Positions 51,262 through 59,202 of a stretch of DNA of 59,202 nt are shown in pieces. The stretch is from Clostridia bacterium (GTDB lineage Bacteria > Bacillota > Clostridia > Christensenellales > Borkfalkiaceae), in contig CAAGGZ010000087.1 in NCBI GenBank assembly GCA_900769545.1, positions 1 to 59,202 of the forward strand, in the 5' to 3' direction. A program made the position numbers and the translations under genes. Positions within the stretch are counted from its first letter, which is position 1, and each line of letters opens with the position of its first letter. The notes under the pieces are model-generated. The model was not told the origin of the DNA, ran no database searches, and worked only from the letters and a program-made list of their open reading frames with translations.

Positions 51262-51325
51262 CGTTCTTTGTTAGTTTAAAGCGTCTACGTTAATTCGCAG
51301 GCTCTTTTTTTGTTGTTGCATAGAT

Positions 51326-54300
51326 TTACGATTGTGCGTCCGTCACTTCTTGAAGAATAATAGGATATGCTTCGGAAGTTGCGGGGTCGGTATTGAGAAC
51401 GTATATGTAATCACATCTTACAGTCACATTCGCATTGTATTCATCGATTGCCTGGTTTATCGCTTCAATAGCATCAGTAAATGTGCAATTTTCACCGTCA
51501 ACGAAGTTTACTTCGCTATTAAAGTATTGAAAGATTCCAGTGTACTCTGCATTAGCACCAGTATAGTAACAGTTCTCAACACCTCTATGAGCAATTGCAT
51601 GACCACATTGCAACCCCGAACTAACAACACTACCTGCATTAAAGCACGCCTTAACACCATTATTCACCATATAACCAATGACGCCATTTGTATGTGTTCT
51701 ACCAGTAATCGTTCCATAATTAGCGCATCCAACAACAATTGCATGATAGCTGACGTATCCGCAAATACCACCTACTTTATTACGACCTGTTATAGTACCA
51801 TAATTTACGCACCCAACAATGTCGCTAAAGTCCTCTGCGACGCCAACTATACCACCAACAAGAGCATAAATACCAGAGTTCACAGTTGAATAATCTGAAT
51901 AGTTAACGCAATTCAAAATAGCGGATCCACCTTCAGCAATACATACAACACCGCCCAAACGGCACCCACGTAAATTTGAATCTTTCATAGTAAGATTTTT
52001 CACAACCCCACCCGAGTACAATCCGTAAATAAACCCAACATACGTCTCGTCTTCAATACCGTTCATAGTCAAACCATATACAGTATGAGCGTTTCCGTCA
52101 AACGTCCCTTTATAATTGTTTACCGCCAAGCCCCAGTTGCTTTCATTAACGCCGTCCCCATCAAGGTCAAACAAGAAATTATTCGTTGGCATAATAATAT
52201 CCGATTCCAAAGTAATGTTCGCTGTGTTATCAACTTGTTGTGCTTCGTACCATGCAAGCAAGCCTTCGTAATCTTTTACAAAGAAGGTTTTTGTGGTCTT
52301 GTCGTAACGGTACGGCAAGTTTGTATCAACCGTCACGTTGATTTCTAAAATTGCGAACGACTTGTCTTCGATGTCATATAAGAATTCAAACTTATAAGTT
52401 CCTGCTTGATTAAACACAACCGAACGAGCGTTCCAAACAACTTCATTGTTTTCAAGATAATAATCTATGGTAACGTCGTCATTGAAAATCTCGCCGTTTA
52501 CGGATATTCTGCAAAGCTGATAACCGTTACTTTCATCTACACGCACGTCAAGATTGTCAAAATACATTACGTATTTCGTATTTGCGTTCAAAACCTCGTC
52601 GTAAGTTATTGAAATACTGCCAAGGCCTTGAAGATGCATAATTGCGTTTACAATTCCGCTTTCGCCTACTTCAACGTTCGCTTTTTTAAGCATTTCCATA
52701 TCCAAGGTCGGCGTTACGTACACCTTCAATTCTTGCATTCTTTCATCGTCAGGGGTTTTTACCCAAACCGACGTTGCGCCTGCTTTTTTAGCAGTCAACC
52801 AACCCGTTTGGTCAACAGTCACGATTTCTTCGTTATCCGACCAGAATTCCAACACGTCGTTTTGGTTGCTATACGCATTGAAAACTGCGTGTTCCGTAGT
52901 CCCCAAACGGATATTCATTTCTTCGAGGCTGTCGGTAACGAGTCGATTACGAACGATTACGCGGAAGTATCTAACGAGATTATTACGTTGTACGGTAATA
53001 ATCGCTTCGCCTTCCACACTACCCGATTGAACGGTTAAACCGCTCACGGTTGCAACTTCTTCGTTAGACGAACTCACGCTCCAAACGGCGTCTTCCGCAT
53101 AACTTGCAATGATTTCATAAGAATCGTTGATATCTAACGTTGCGCTGGATTCTTTAAGTTCAAACGGATAATATTTTGCCCATTCGGACGAAGTTTGAAC
53201 GTTCCCACTTGCTCTAAATACGAGGGTTTCCGCATACTCACCGTATAACGAATCTTCAATCATACCTTCAAGATTTGCGCCCAAATTGATATCGAAGCCG
53301 TTCTCCCAGCTTTCGGGCAACGGTGCGGAATCCCCACGAGTATATTCATAGAAATATTCCCCATAGAATTCTTCCCAATTTTCGATTGGATAAACGTAGC
53401 AAGAGCTTTCGTAACCCGCTACCGCGTAGTCGTAATCACGGAAATAATACATTTCGTACATTACGTCTTGGTCTACTTTGTGGATTTTACCGTTTAAGTA
53501 AACTTTGGTAGGAACTTCGGTATGATATCCCGTACCCATTTTTTCGTTTACGTATCTCTGCCATTGGTCCGCGATATCCACCGCTTCTTCAAAGTAAACG
53601 GCGGGATTGCCCGTAATCTCTTCTTCGCCATTCAACGTCATTTGTACGTAGTACACGTCGCCAAGATAATCGCCTGCTTCTTCTTTAATGATATCAAACA
53701 TATCGACAACGACTTTTTGACCTTCTACCATTTTATACTTTTCATAATAGAAGTTATTGCCGTCCATCGTATATGCTTTGTAAATTACTTCGCTTATCAT
53801 TTCTTCGCTGATGTCCCCATATTGATAAGAAATCGTATACGACGAAGTGATAAGCGTGTTGCCTTCAAGCTTAAAGCCTCGCACGGTCTTGTAGATAAGC
53901 GTTTGACCGCCCGTTTCCTTATCAAAGTCGCCGATATCGGGATTCCACGTACCGTCTTGGTAGTAAGGTTCTTCGATAACGTAGAAATCATCCGCGTTTG
54001 CGCTCAATTCGTAATCCTCTATCTCTTTAAGGAGCTTCGTCAATTCGCCTTCAAACTTAACCGTGCCGATAAGAGCAAGTTCATTTTCGTTCGGGAATGC
54101 AAAATCGTATTCCGTATAGTACTCGGTTGCCCCAACGATAAGCTGAATTTTTCTTGCCACCGAATTGAAGAGTATGTATTGTTCTAACGTTTCACCCGTA
54201 GAATAATTCTTGGGATTCGTTTGTCCTCCCATTGCTTCTTTGCAAGCGTCGCAATACTTTTGCTCAACGGTAACTTCCACTTCTCCGCATTTTGCACACA

Positions 54301-54832
54301 TCATCATTTCATCCTTCGTGTCCGAAAGAAGAACGACGGAATTGCCTGCGTTATACATTCTTGCCGACAGTAATTTTACACCGCTTGAACGGGTGGTCGC
54401 TCTTGCCGACATCGGGGAAATCGGGAAGAAAGGCTCCGTATAAGAAAGCTCAACGCTACTACCGAGAGCCGCTGCTGCCGCCGAAATTCCTTCGTTTGCG
54501 TCCGTCAAATAGTTAGACGTGTTTGCAACGAACTGCGCCGCCGTCAGCTCCGCTTGCTCGTGCCCTGCACACTTTTCTTCGCATTCGTCCTCTTGACAGG
54601 TTGCGTCTTGACAGTTCCCGCAAATAGGACAAACGCTTTCACAGGTATGTTCTTCGCCGTGTCCTTGACACTTGTTGTTACAAGCCGAATCCGTGCAATC
54701 TTCGTCCGTGCAAAGTTGACATACGCTACACTTGCTTGAACACGTGTGCGGCGTATCGTTGTTCTTACACGCTGTCAACGTAAACGAACACATCATCAGC
54801 AATGAAAGGATTATTGAGAAAAACTTCTTCAT
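51326..54832 (-). CDS. Large cysteine-rich lipoprotein with Ig-like and GLUG repeats
   Basis: This 1168-residue surface lipoprotein has the lipobox TLTAC (Cys at about 20). Two cysteine-rich repeats of about 32 residues follow (starting HTCSSKC and HTCESVC, each with seven Cys and ending KC-x-GH), then an isolated zinc ribbon (MMCAKCG...YCDACKE, near 185-205). Next come a long unique region, two bacterial Ig-like (BIG2-type) domains (about 575-720, with SNEEVATVSG and DNEEIVTVDQTGWLTAKKAG), and C-terminal GLUG repeats (FDGNAHTVYGLTM, CVNYGTITGRNKVGGICGYV, CANYGTITGRTHTNGVIGYM). Such repeats are typical of adhesive surface proteins. ATG 54832 has GGAGG upstream. Ligand unknown. Confidence 0.85.
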   Translation of the reverse strand: MKKFFSIILSLLMMCSFTLTACKNNDTPHTCSSKCSVCQLCTDEDCTDSACNNKCQGHGEEHTCESVCPICGNCQDATCQEDECEEKCAGHEQAELTAAQFVANTSNYLTDANEGISAAAAALGSSVELSYTEPFFPISPMSARATTRSSGVKLLSARMYNAGNSVVLLSDTKDEMMMCAKCGEVEVTVEQKYCDACKEAMGGQTNPKNYSTGETLEQYILFNSVARKIQLIVGATEYYTEYDFAFPNENELALIGTVKFEGELTKLLKEIEDYELSANADDFYVIEEPYYQDGTWNPDIGDFDKETGGQTLIYKTVRGFKLEGNTLITSSYTISYQYGDISEEMISEVIYKAYTMDGNNFYYEKYKMVEGQKVVVDMFDIIKEEAGDYLGDVYYVQMTLNGEEEITGNPAVYFEEAVDIADQWQRYVNEKMGTGYHTEVPTKVYLNGKIHKVDQDVMYEMYYFRDYDYAVAGYESSCYVYPIENWEEFYGEYFYEYTRGDSAPLPESWENGFDINLGANLEGMIEDSLYGEYAETLVFRASGNVQTSSEWAKYYPFELKESSATLDINDSYEIIASYAEDAVWSVSSSNEEVATVSGLTVQSGSVEGEAIITVQRNNLVRYFRVIVRNRLVTDSLEEMNIRLGTTEHAVFNAYSNQNDVLEFWSDNEEIVTVDQTGWLTAKKAGATSVWVKTPDDERMQELKVYVTPTLDMEMLKKANVEVGESGIVNAIMHLQGLGSISITYDEVLNANTKYVMYFDNLDVRVDESNGYQLCRISVNGEIFNDDVTIDYYLENNEVVWNARSVVFNQAGTYKFEFLYDIEDKSFAILEINVTVDTNLPYRYDKTTKTFFVKDYEGLLAWYEAQQVDNTANITLESDIIMPTNNFLFDLDGDGVNESNWGLAVNNYKGTFDGNAHTVYGLTMNGIEDETYVGFIYGLYSGGVVKNLTMKDSNLRGCRLGGVVCIAEGGSAILNCVNYSDYSTVNSGIYALVGGIVGVAEDFSDIVGCVNYGTITGRNKVGGICGYVSYHAIVVGCANYGTITGRTHTNGVIGYMVNNGVKACFNAGSVVSSGLQCGHAIAHRGVENCYYTGANAEYTGIFQYFNSEVNFVDGENCTFTDAIEAINQAIDEYNANVTVRCDYIYVLNTDPATSEAYPIILQEVTDAQS

Positions 54833-54908
54833 TTTGTTTACCTCCATTTTTTATTTTTTTGTTTTTCCTTTTTATTCTTTTTGTTATCCTTTGCGTTCCT
54901 ATGCGTTA

Positions 54909-54932
54909 GGGGGATAAAGTTTTCTATCCCCC
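54909..54932 (-). terminator. Hairpin after the zinc-ribbon membrane gene
   Basis: The stem GGGGGATA/TATCCCCC with an eight-base loop lies seven bases past the stop at 54940. There is no T run on the minus strand, so termination may be weak. Confidence 0.5.
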
Positions 54933-54939
54933 GATTAAG

Positions 54940-55746
54940 TTATCCTTGCGGAACGACGTCTTCAATCGTTGCCGTTTCTTCTTTTGGTTCTTCTTTCTTT
55001 ACTACGACAGCTCCGCCGCATCCGTTACAGAACTTATCCTTTGCCGTCGCTTTTTTGCCGCACTTTTCACAAGCATATTCTTCTTTTAGCACAACTTTCT
55101 TTTCAATTTCGCCACCGCAAGCGTTGCAGAACTTATCGGAGCTTCTTGCTTTCTTTCCGCACTTATTGCAAACGTAGGTTACGGTTTCGCCGCTATCGGA
55201 CGCCGGGAGCTTCTTTTCGAGAATTTTGAGAGCCACCGCCGCACCGACGGTAATCACGAGGCTGATAAAGATGCCTGCGGAGAGGCGGATACCTGCCGAG
55301 CCGGAGTAGCCGTATTCCGAATAGCTCTCGCTGTTGGTTGCCGAGAGGATGATGAGGAACACGAGGAGCAGCACGTTGAGTCCTGCAAGCCCGAAGATGC
55401 CGAACTCGGCGATCTTCTTCGATTCGATATTGCCGAGCCTGTCGGGGAACTTATCGAAGATGTCGAAAGCCTTGAGAAGTCCGAGGACACCCCATGCAAG
55501 AAGGGCGATACCGCCGATCAGCACGAACAGCTGAACGAGCGAGCTCATCACGCCCGAGAAGCCGCCCTCCCACAGATCCATGACCTTGTAGCCCGAAATG
55601 CCGTCCGAGCTCGACTGCTTGCCGCCCCACTCTCCGAGGTCGTAGGAGTAGTAGGACGAGATATAAGGAATTGCCAACAAAATGAAGTTAAGCAGTCCTA
55701 ATATCGCGCATCCAACGTAAGCGAGATTGCTTTTGATTTTTTCCAT
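54940..55746 (-). CDS. Membrane protein with two C-terminal zinc ribbons
   Basis: This 268-residue protein has four membrane helices in the first 185 residues (near 8-27, 65-90, 112-135, 155-175). Two zinc ribbons follow (VCNKCGKKARSSDKFCNACGG and ACEKCGKKATAKDKFCNGCGG, each CxxC...CxxC), then an acidic tail. Function is not known; the ribbons should face the cytoplasm. The gene is a base-composition mosaic: its 5' end and zinc-ribbon 3' end are AT-rich like the neighbours, while about 55200-55660 is markedly GC-rich. ATG 55746 is one codon inside the longest reading. Confidence 0.8.
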   Translation of the reverse strand: MEKIKSNLAYVGCAILGLLNFILLAIPYISSYYSYDLGEWGGKQSSSDGISGYKVMDLWEGGFSGVMSSLVQLFVLIGGIALLAWGVLGLLKAFDIFDKFPDRLGNIESKKIAEFGIFGLAGLNVLLLVFLIILSATNSESYSEYGYSGSAGIRLSAGIFISLVITVGAAVALKILEKKLPASDSGETVTYVCNKCGKKARSSDKFCNACGGEIEKKVVLKEEYACEKCGKKATAKDKFCNGCGGAVVVKKEEPKEETATIEDVVPQG

Positions 55747-55766
55747 CATAGTCCGTCACCTCCTGT

Positions 55767-56819
55767 TTACCACCAATTTTCTGTTTGAACTTTAACTTCT
55801 ACGTATTTGAACTCCGCATAGTATTGAACGATGACTTCGATATTATCCTTGGTGTATCTCTTATAATAAGGATCGCTATCATTCGTCACACAGGTAAATC
55901 CTGCGCTCGTCAATTGTGAGCCGTAAGCGTCCGCGTCTGAGGTGGTCGCGCCGCGATACTCGAATTCCACGCCCCAAGATTCCTTTACCGTTCCCGTTGC
56001 CGTTCCGGTTTGATAATTGTAAGGAATTTCGGTATAATCGTCATCGCCTTCGCCCCAGCACATAAGAGTGGTGTGGTCGTACATAACGTATCCTGCCTGC
56101 ATAAGCGGAACGCCTTCTACAAGTTTCGGCAACTGATGATGAACGGGCATTGCATAGAGCGTAAACCAAACCGTTCCGTCGCCTTCGAATTCGTATGTTT
56201 CACTATTGTACGATCCGTTCTCCTGATAGCTAATAAACACGTACAAATCGGTACGGTATGCGTGGAATTCACCCTTAAATCTCGTTTCTCCTATGCTGTC
56301 ATCTCTGTTGTCGTAGCACGCAAAGTTTGTTTCAAGGTCTGCTGCGAGGGTGTTGAAGGTATCCATCGTTCCCGTGAACATTACCATGTAATATTCCCAC
56401 GGCTTATCGTCACCTTCATAATCGTAATCAACAGAAAGATAACCGGGCGGGCTGCTCGTGATTTTGTAATCGAGCTTGCCCACGTATTCGGTTCTGTCTA
56501 CCTCGGTTACGGTTGAGGGCTTTTCGGGAACTTTATCGGGAAGCACCGAGCTATCCCAAATGCCGTCAAGCTCTGCGCCCGATCTGCCCGTATCCCATTG
56601 GTCTTTATAGGGGCTGTTTGCGAACACGCTTCTGTAAATGTACTGCTCGGGATCGTCGGGATCGTAGTCATCTCCGGGCGTTACGATGGGATTTCCTCCA
56701 CCGCCGCCGGAGCCGCCACCTCCACCACCGCCTGAATTATCGGGATCTTCCGTATTGTTACAGGCAACCAGAGCAAATACCATCATTAAGCTAATAAGTA
56801 ATGCTAATATTCTTTTCAT
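55767..56819 (-). CDS. Lipoprotein with glycine-rich linker, unknown function
   Basis: This 350-residue lipoprotein has the lipobox LVAC (Cys at about 20). A Gly/Ser linker of about 20 residues (NSGGGGGGGSGGGGG) and an acidic DDYDPDDPEQ segment follow. Two stretches share a pattern with the next lipoprotein: an alpha/beta unit with D-x-x-x-x-x-L-x-x-x-G-F followed by Y-x-x-x-Y-T-K and paired strands (DAYGSQLTSAGFTC...YKRYTKDNIEVIVQY). No enzyme motif was recognised. It is 20 bases from the zinc-ribbon membrane gene and probably co-transcribed. Confidence 0.8.
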   Translation of the reverse strand: MKRILALLISLMMVFALVACNNTEDPDNSGGGGGGGSGGGGGNPIVTPGDDYDPDDPEQYIYRSVFANSPYKDQWDTGRSGAELDGIWDSSVLPDKVPEKPSTVTEVDRTEYVGKLDYKITSSPPGYLSVDYDYEGDDKPWEYYMVMFTGTMDTFNTLAADLETNFACYDNRDDSIGETRFKGEFHAYRTDLYVFISYQENGSYNSETYEFEGDGTVWFTLYAMPVHHQLPKLVEGVPLMQAGYVMYDHTTLMCWGEGDDDYTEIPYNYQTGTATGTVKESWGVEFEYRGATTSDADAYGSQLTSAGFTCVTNDSDPYYKRYTKDNIEVIVQYYAEFKYVEVKVQTENWW

Positions 56820-56854
56820 TGTCGTAATCTCCTTATATTTTTTCTTCTGTTCGT

Positions 56855-58744
56855 TTACTGCGGAACGGCAATGTCAAACGCCGTTACACTCGTATCCCAC
56901 AGGGTGATTTGGTCTGTCAACGACGAAGATGCCTGATCATTCATAAAGTATGCCTCGCTTTGATAGAATACAAAGCCTTCGGCAGTTACCTTTTTCGTTT
57001 CTACAATGGTTATTCCGTAGGCAGCCGCACTGTCATCGGTATAAGTGTACACGTCACAAGCTACACCTGCAACCGTTTCACTTTCTCCTTTGGTAAAGTC
57101 GGATAGGTCGTTGTTAAAGAGAAGGTCTGCAACCGATCTCAACAGCGAGTGATCGTCAAGCTCCGTATACGCTGAGCCTTCTGTCCAACTTCCACCGCTA
57201 TATGCATACTCGATCCACGAGTTGCCGGATGCCTTCAAAAAGACGTATGTGCCGTTAAGAGAGAGGAGATAATCATTTCCTATCTTCGTAATCGTGTAAA
57301 CAGCACCGCTGTAAGTATAATTAAATTTCACGTTCGTTGGAAGGTCGCTAAAATCAAGCGTTTCATCTTCAACGGGAGTATTGCTACCTTGACCGCTACC
57401 GCTTGAATCGTCAAGAAGCTCTATCGGCATACGGGTGATCGTGATGATTGCTTTGCTGTCATTCTCGTTCACGTCAACCTCAAACTCATAGTCTGCGGTC
57501 TTTTTTACGCCATAGGAAAAGCCTGCGTTCGTCAGCGCGGTTTCGTATGCGTCTGCCTGATCCGCATTCGTTCCGTACACGGTAATCATATAGCACTCGA
57601 TCTCATCAAAGTAAGGAAGCTGTGCGCGGAGAGCTGCAAGCTCTGCCTTCTGCTCCTCATCAAGCATCGATTCGTAGGCTGCCATCATCGCTATTGCCTG
57701 TTCGATAGCTTCCTTTTCACTCTTAATAGTTTCTGCTCCGATATCGTCAAGATCGAAACTCGTTCCACCGCTGTAAGCAGGGATGCCTGCACCGTTAAAC
57801 ACCGAAAGATTGAGAGAGCTCCAAGCGGTATATGCGCCCGAATTCTTTTCAAGCATTATCGTGATGTTGACCACGTCTGCCATTTGGAAGGTATCGGGAT
57901 GATAGCCCTGTGATGCAAAAGCCATGATCTGAATTTTGTCACCGCTTGTTAAGGTCTTTTCATAAACGTCATCGTTTAATACGTATCCGTTCTGTGCAAG
58001 GAGATTTTTGTACGCTGTCGCATCTGCCTCGCCTGCGCCGAATACGTTGACCTGTAAGTTCTTGACCGAGCCGAGCGAGCCGTTTACGAACTGATATCCG
58101 CTTGCCGTGCCCGTATAAGCAGGAATGCTTTCACCAAGAGCATTTTGGATTTCGCTTGCAGGCCATGCTGTGAGAAGTGAGGATATCGATCCGGGCGTTG
58201 TCGCCTCGTAGATGTCGAGGTAAAGCTCGCCTGCTTTGAAGGACTGCCCCATAATTGAGAAGTCCTCGGTTATGTAGAAGGTTTCGGCAATCATCCTTTT
58301 ACTCTCATCTGCCGATGCAGTAAGAGTAAAGGAAAGAGGAACTACCGAGTAGCCGCCGTCTGCGCTTGCGCTTACGGGATTTACACCGTTTACCGTCTTT
58401 TCTGCGGCATAGGACTTGATCTTGCCGCCTTCCTCGGTTGATTTCTCTGCGTTCTGTCCACCGTAGGAAGTGAAGCCCTGTCCTTTCAGCCACGTAATCA
58501 TGTTATCGAGGCTCGCCTCGTCCGATCCCGTCCACTTCATTGAGATCTCGCCGTTATCCACAACGCTGAGTGCAAGCTCGCCCTTCACGTCTGCCGTAAA
58601 AGTTCCGCTGATGCCTGCATCTGCCCATTGGGAAGCTGTTGGCGGTGTCTTACCGCCTCCTACGGGCGAATCATCTTTATCTCCGCACGCCACGAGCGAT
58701 AGGAGCATGAACATTGAGAGTAATATTGCCAACAATTTTTTCAT
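56855..58744 (-). CDS. Large lipoprotein with repeated alpha/beta units, unknown function
   Basis: This 629-residue lipoprotein has the lipobox LVAC (Cys at about 20). At least three internal units share the pattern of a helix ending in L-x-x-x-G-[FY] followed by strands: LDNMITWLKGQGFTSYG, TAYKNLLAQNGYVLNDDVYEK and ADAYETALTNAGFSYG. A Ser/Gly linker (SSGSGQGSNTP, about 440) leads to a final beta-rich region. This unit also occurs in the neighbouring lipoprotein. G+C is visibly higher than in the core region. No catalytic motif was seen; surface binding is likely. Confidence 0.8.
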   Translation of the reverse strand: MKKLLAILLSMFMLLSLVACGDKDDSPVGGGKTPPTASQWADAGISGTFTADVKGELALSVVDNGEISMKWTGSDEASLDNMITWLKGQGFTSYGGQNAEKSTEEGGKIKSYAAEKTVNGVNPVSASADGGYSVVPLSFTLTASADESKRMIAETFYITEDFSIMGQSFKAGELYLDIYEATTPGSISSLLTAWPASEIQNALGESIPAYTGTASGYQFVNGSLGSVKNLQVNVFGAGEADATAYKNLLAQNGYVLNDDVYEKTLTSGDKIQIMAFASQGYHPDTFQMADVVNITIMLEKNSGAYTAWSSLNLSVFNGAGIPAYSGGTSFDLDDIGAETIKSEKEAIEQAIAMMAAYESMLDEEQKAELAALRAQLPYFDEIECYMITVYGTNADQADAYETALTNAGFSYGVKKTADYEFEVDVNENDSKAIITITRMPIELLDDSSGSGQGSNTPVEDETLDFSDLPTNVKFNYTYSGAVYTITKIGNDYLLSLNGTYVFLKASGNSWIEYAYSGGSWTEGSAYTELDDHSLLRSVADLLFNNDLSDFTKGESETVAGVACDVYTYTDDSAAAYGITIVETKKVTAEGFVFYQSEAYFMNDQASSSLTDQITLWDTSVTAFDIAVPQ

Positions 58745-58836
58745 TGATTTTTTCCTCCATATTGATTATTTACGTTGGTCTTGGGGTTTAAAGATTTCTT
58801 ATCATACAATATCATCATTCATATCTCCTACCTCCG

Positions 58837-59187
58837 TCATTCGTTTTGCTCGTCGGGGGAATTCTTTCGGCTTGCGCAATCGTGGCACAGGTCATCATCT
58901 TCCTCCATTGCGAAGCATTCGTCACAAACAAAACCGCCGCAAGAGTTACATTGATTAAATCTTAGCCTTGCCTCAAGGTTTGCTCTTTCGAACGCTGCGT
59001 CGTGGTCGATACGGAAGAGAATTTCCTTTGCTCTTTTTTCATTCTCGGAGAGCTTCTCCCCGAAGCCGTGAACGAACGGGTATTCCTCGCTCGTCCATTC
59101 CTTGCCGCATCGGTCGCAATAGAAGGAGAATTTGAAGAAGCTGTCCGTCGATCTATCCCTGTAATTTTTGGTAATCGTTTTTAGCAT
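58837..59187 (-). CDS. Small cysteine-rich zinc-binding protein
   Basis: This 116-residue soluble protein has three CxxC pairs or knuckles: FYCDRCGKEW near residue 25, QCNSCGGFVCDECF near 80-95, and LCHDCASRK near 105, so two zinc sites are likely. An acidic/basic helix (LSENEKRAKEILFRIDHDAAFERANLEAR) separates them. I chose ATG 59187, eight bases after AGGAGG; ATG 59193 overlaps that site. It is the first visible gene of the lipoprotein cluster and ends 92 bases before the large lipoprotein. Function unknown. Confidence 0.75.
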   Translation of the reverse strand: MLKTITKNYRDRSTDSFFKFSFYCDRCGKEWTSEEYPFVHGFGEKLSENEKRAKEILFRIDHDAAFERANLEARLRFNQCNSCGGFVCDECFAMEEDDDLCHDCASRKNSPDEQNE

Positions 59188-59202
59188 CGCCATCTCCTCC
59201 TC

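Larger units (their letters stand above)
50780..51325. other. Gene-free 546-base stretch after the AraC gene
   Basis: No convincing gene is present. In order it holds a candidate structured RNA ending in a strong terminator (50781-50945). A hairpin AGGCGT...ACGCCT follows (about 50967-50999), then an inverted repeat TGGTTTGTCC/GGACAGACCA (51124-51152), then the UUCG-loop terminator of the large lipoprotein gene (51240-51261). Short open frames on the plus strand have no ribosome sites. Confidence 0.6.

Overview
The window looks like a metagenome-assembled contig from an uncultured, low-to-mid G+C Firmicute, most likely an anaerobic gut member of the Clostridia. The evidence is Gram-positive cell-division gene content and order, strong AAGGAGG-type ribosome sites, consensus TTGACA-N17-TATAAT promoters, B12/radical-SAM enzymes and a meso-diaminopimelate-type MurE. 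A Christensenellales-like origin is my guess and is not proven by the sequence. The first 12 bases are an Illumina adapter remnant, so the left edge is a contig end. Nearly all genes lie on the minus strand; the exceptions are rpsT, a polyamine-transport operon with its regulator, and an AraC regulator.

Layout, left to right. (1) 1-6.3 kb: a promoter-led minus-strand operon of an ABC exporter, two GNAT/FemAB-like acyltransferases and two B12-binding radical SAM enzymes (the last cut by the contig end). This is a plausible uncharacterised lipid or natural-product pathway. (2) 6.4-16 kb: tRNA-Thr(GGT), rny, then ftsK-rimO-pgsA-cinA-recA. (3) 16-31.7 kb: murC and a rearranged dcw cluster (mraZ-rsmH-ftsL-ftsI-murE-mraY-murD-ftsW-murA-ftsQ | ftsA-ftsZ) with no murG, murF or murB. 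The ftsAZ pair has its own perfect promoter after a terminator. (4) 31.7-38.8 kb: an unusual glutamate racemase, rpsT, and an XRE-cupin regulator followed by potABCD. The pot operon is associated with a repeated 35-bp palindrome. (5) 38.8-45.2 kb: a six-gene operon dominated by nucleotide and phosphate-ester hydrolases (surface 5'-nucleotidase, dGTPase-like HD protein, two DHH phosphoesterases, SurE) plus a CPBP protease. (6) 45.2-50.8 kb: an unknown protein, a ferritin-like protein, and a creatinase-like / sensory-rhodopsin-transducer-like / creatininase-like operon divergent from an AraC regulator. (7) 50.8-51.3 kb: a gene-free stretch holding a candidate structured RNA. (8) 51.3-59.2 kb: large lipoproteins and zinc-ribbon proteins in a patchwork of higher G+C, which looks like a recently acquired or recombining accessory region.

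Together, the central 30 kb is core envelope synthesis, division, DNA repair and RNA decay. The flanks carry accessory transport, hydrolase, surface and secondary-metabolism functions. All family assignments are made by reading motifs; no database search was run.
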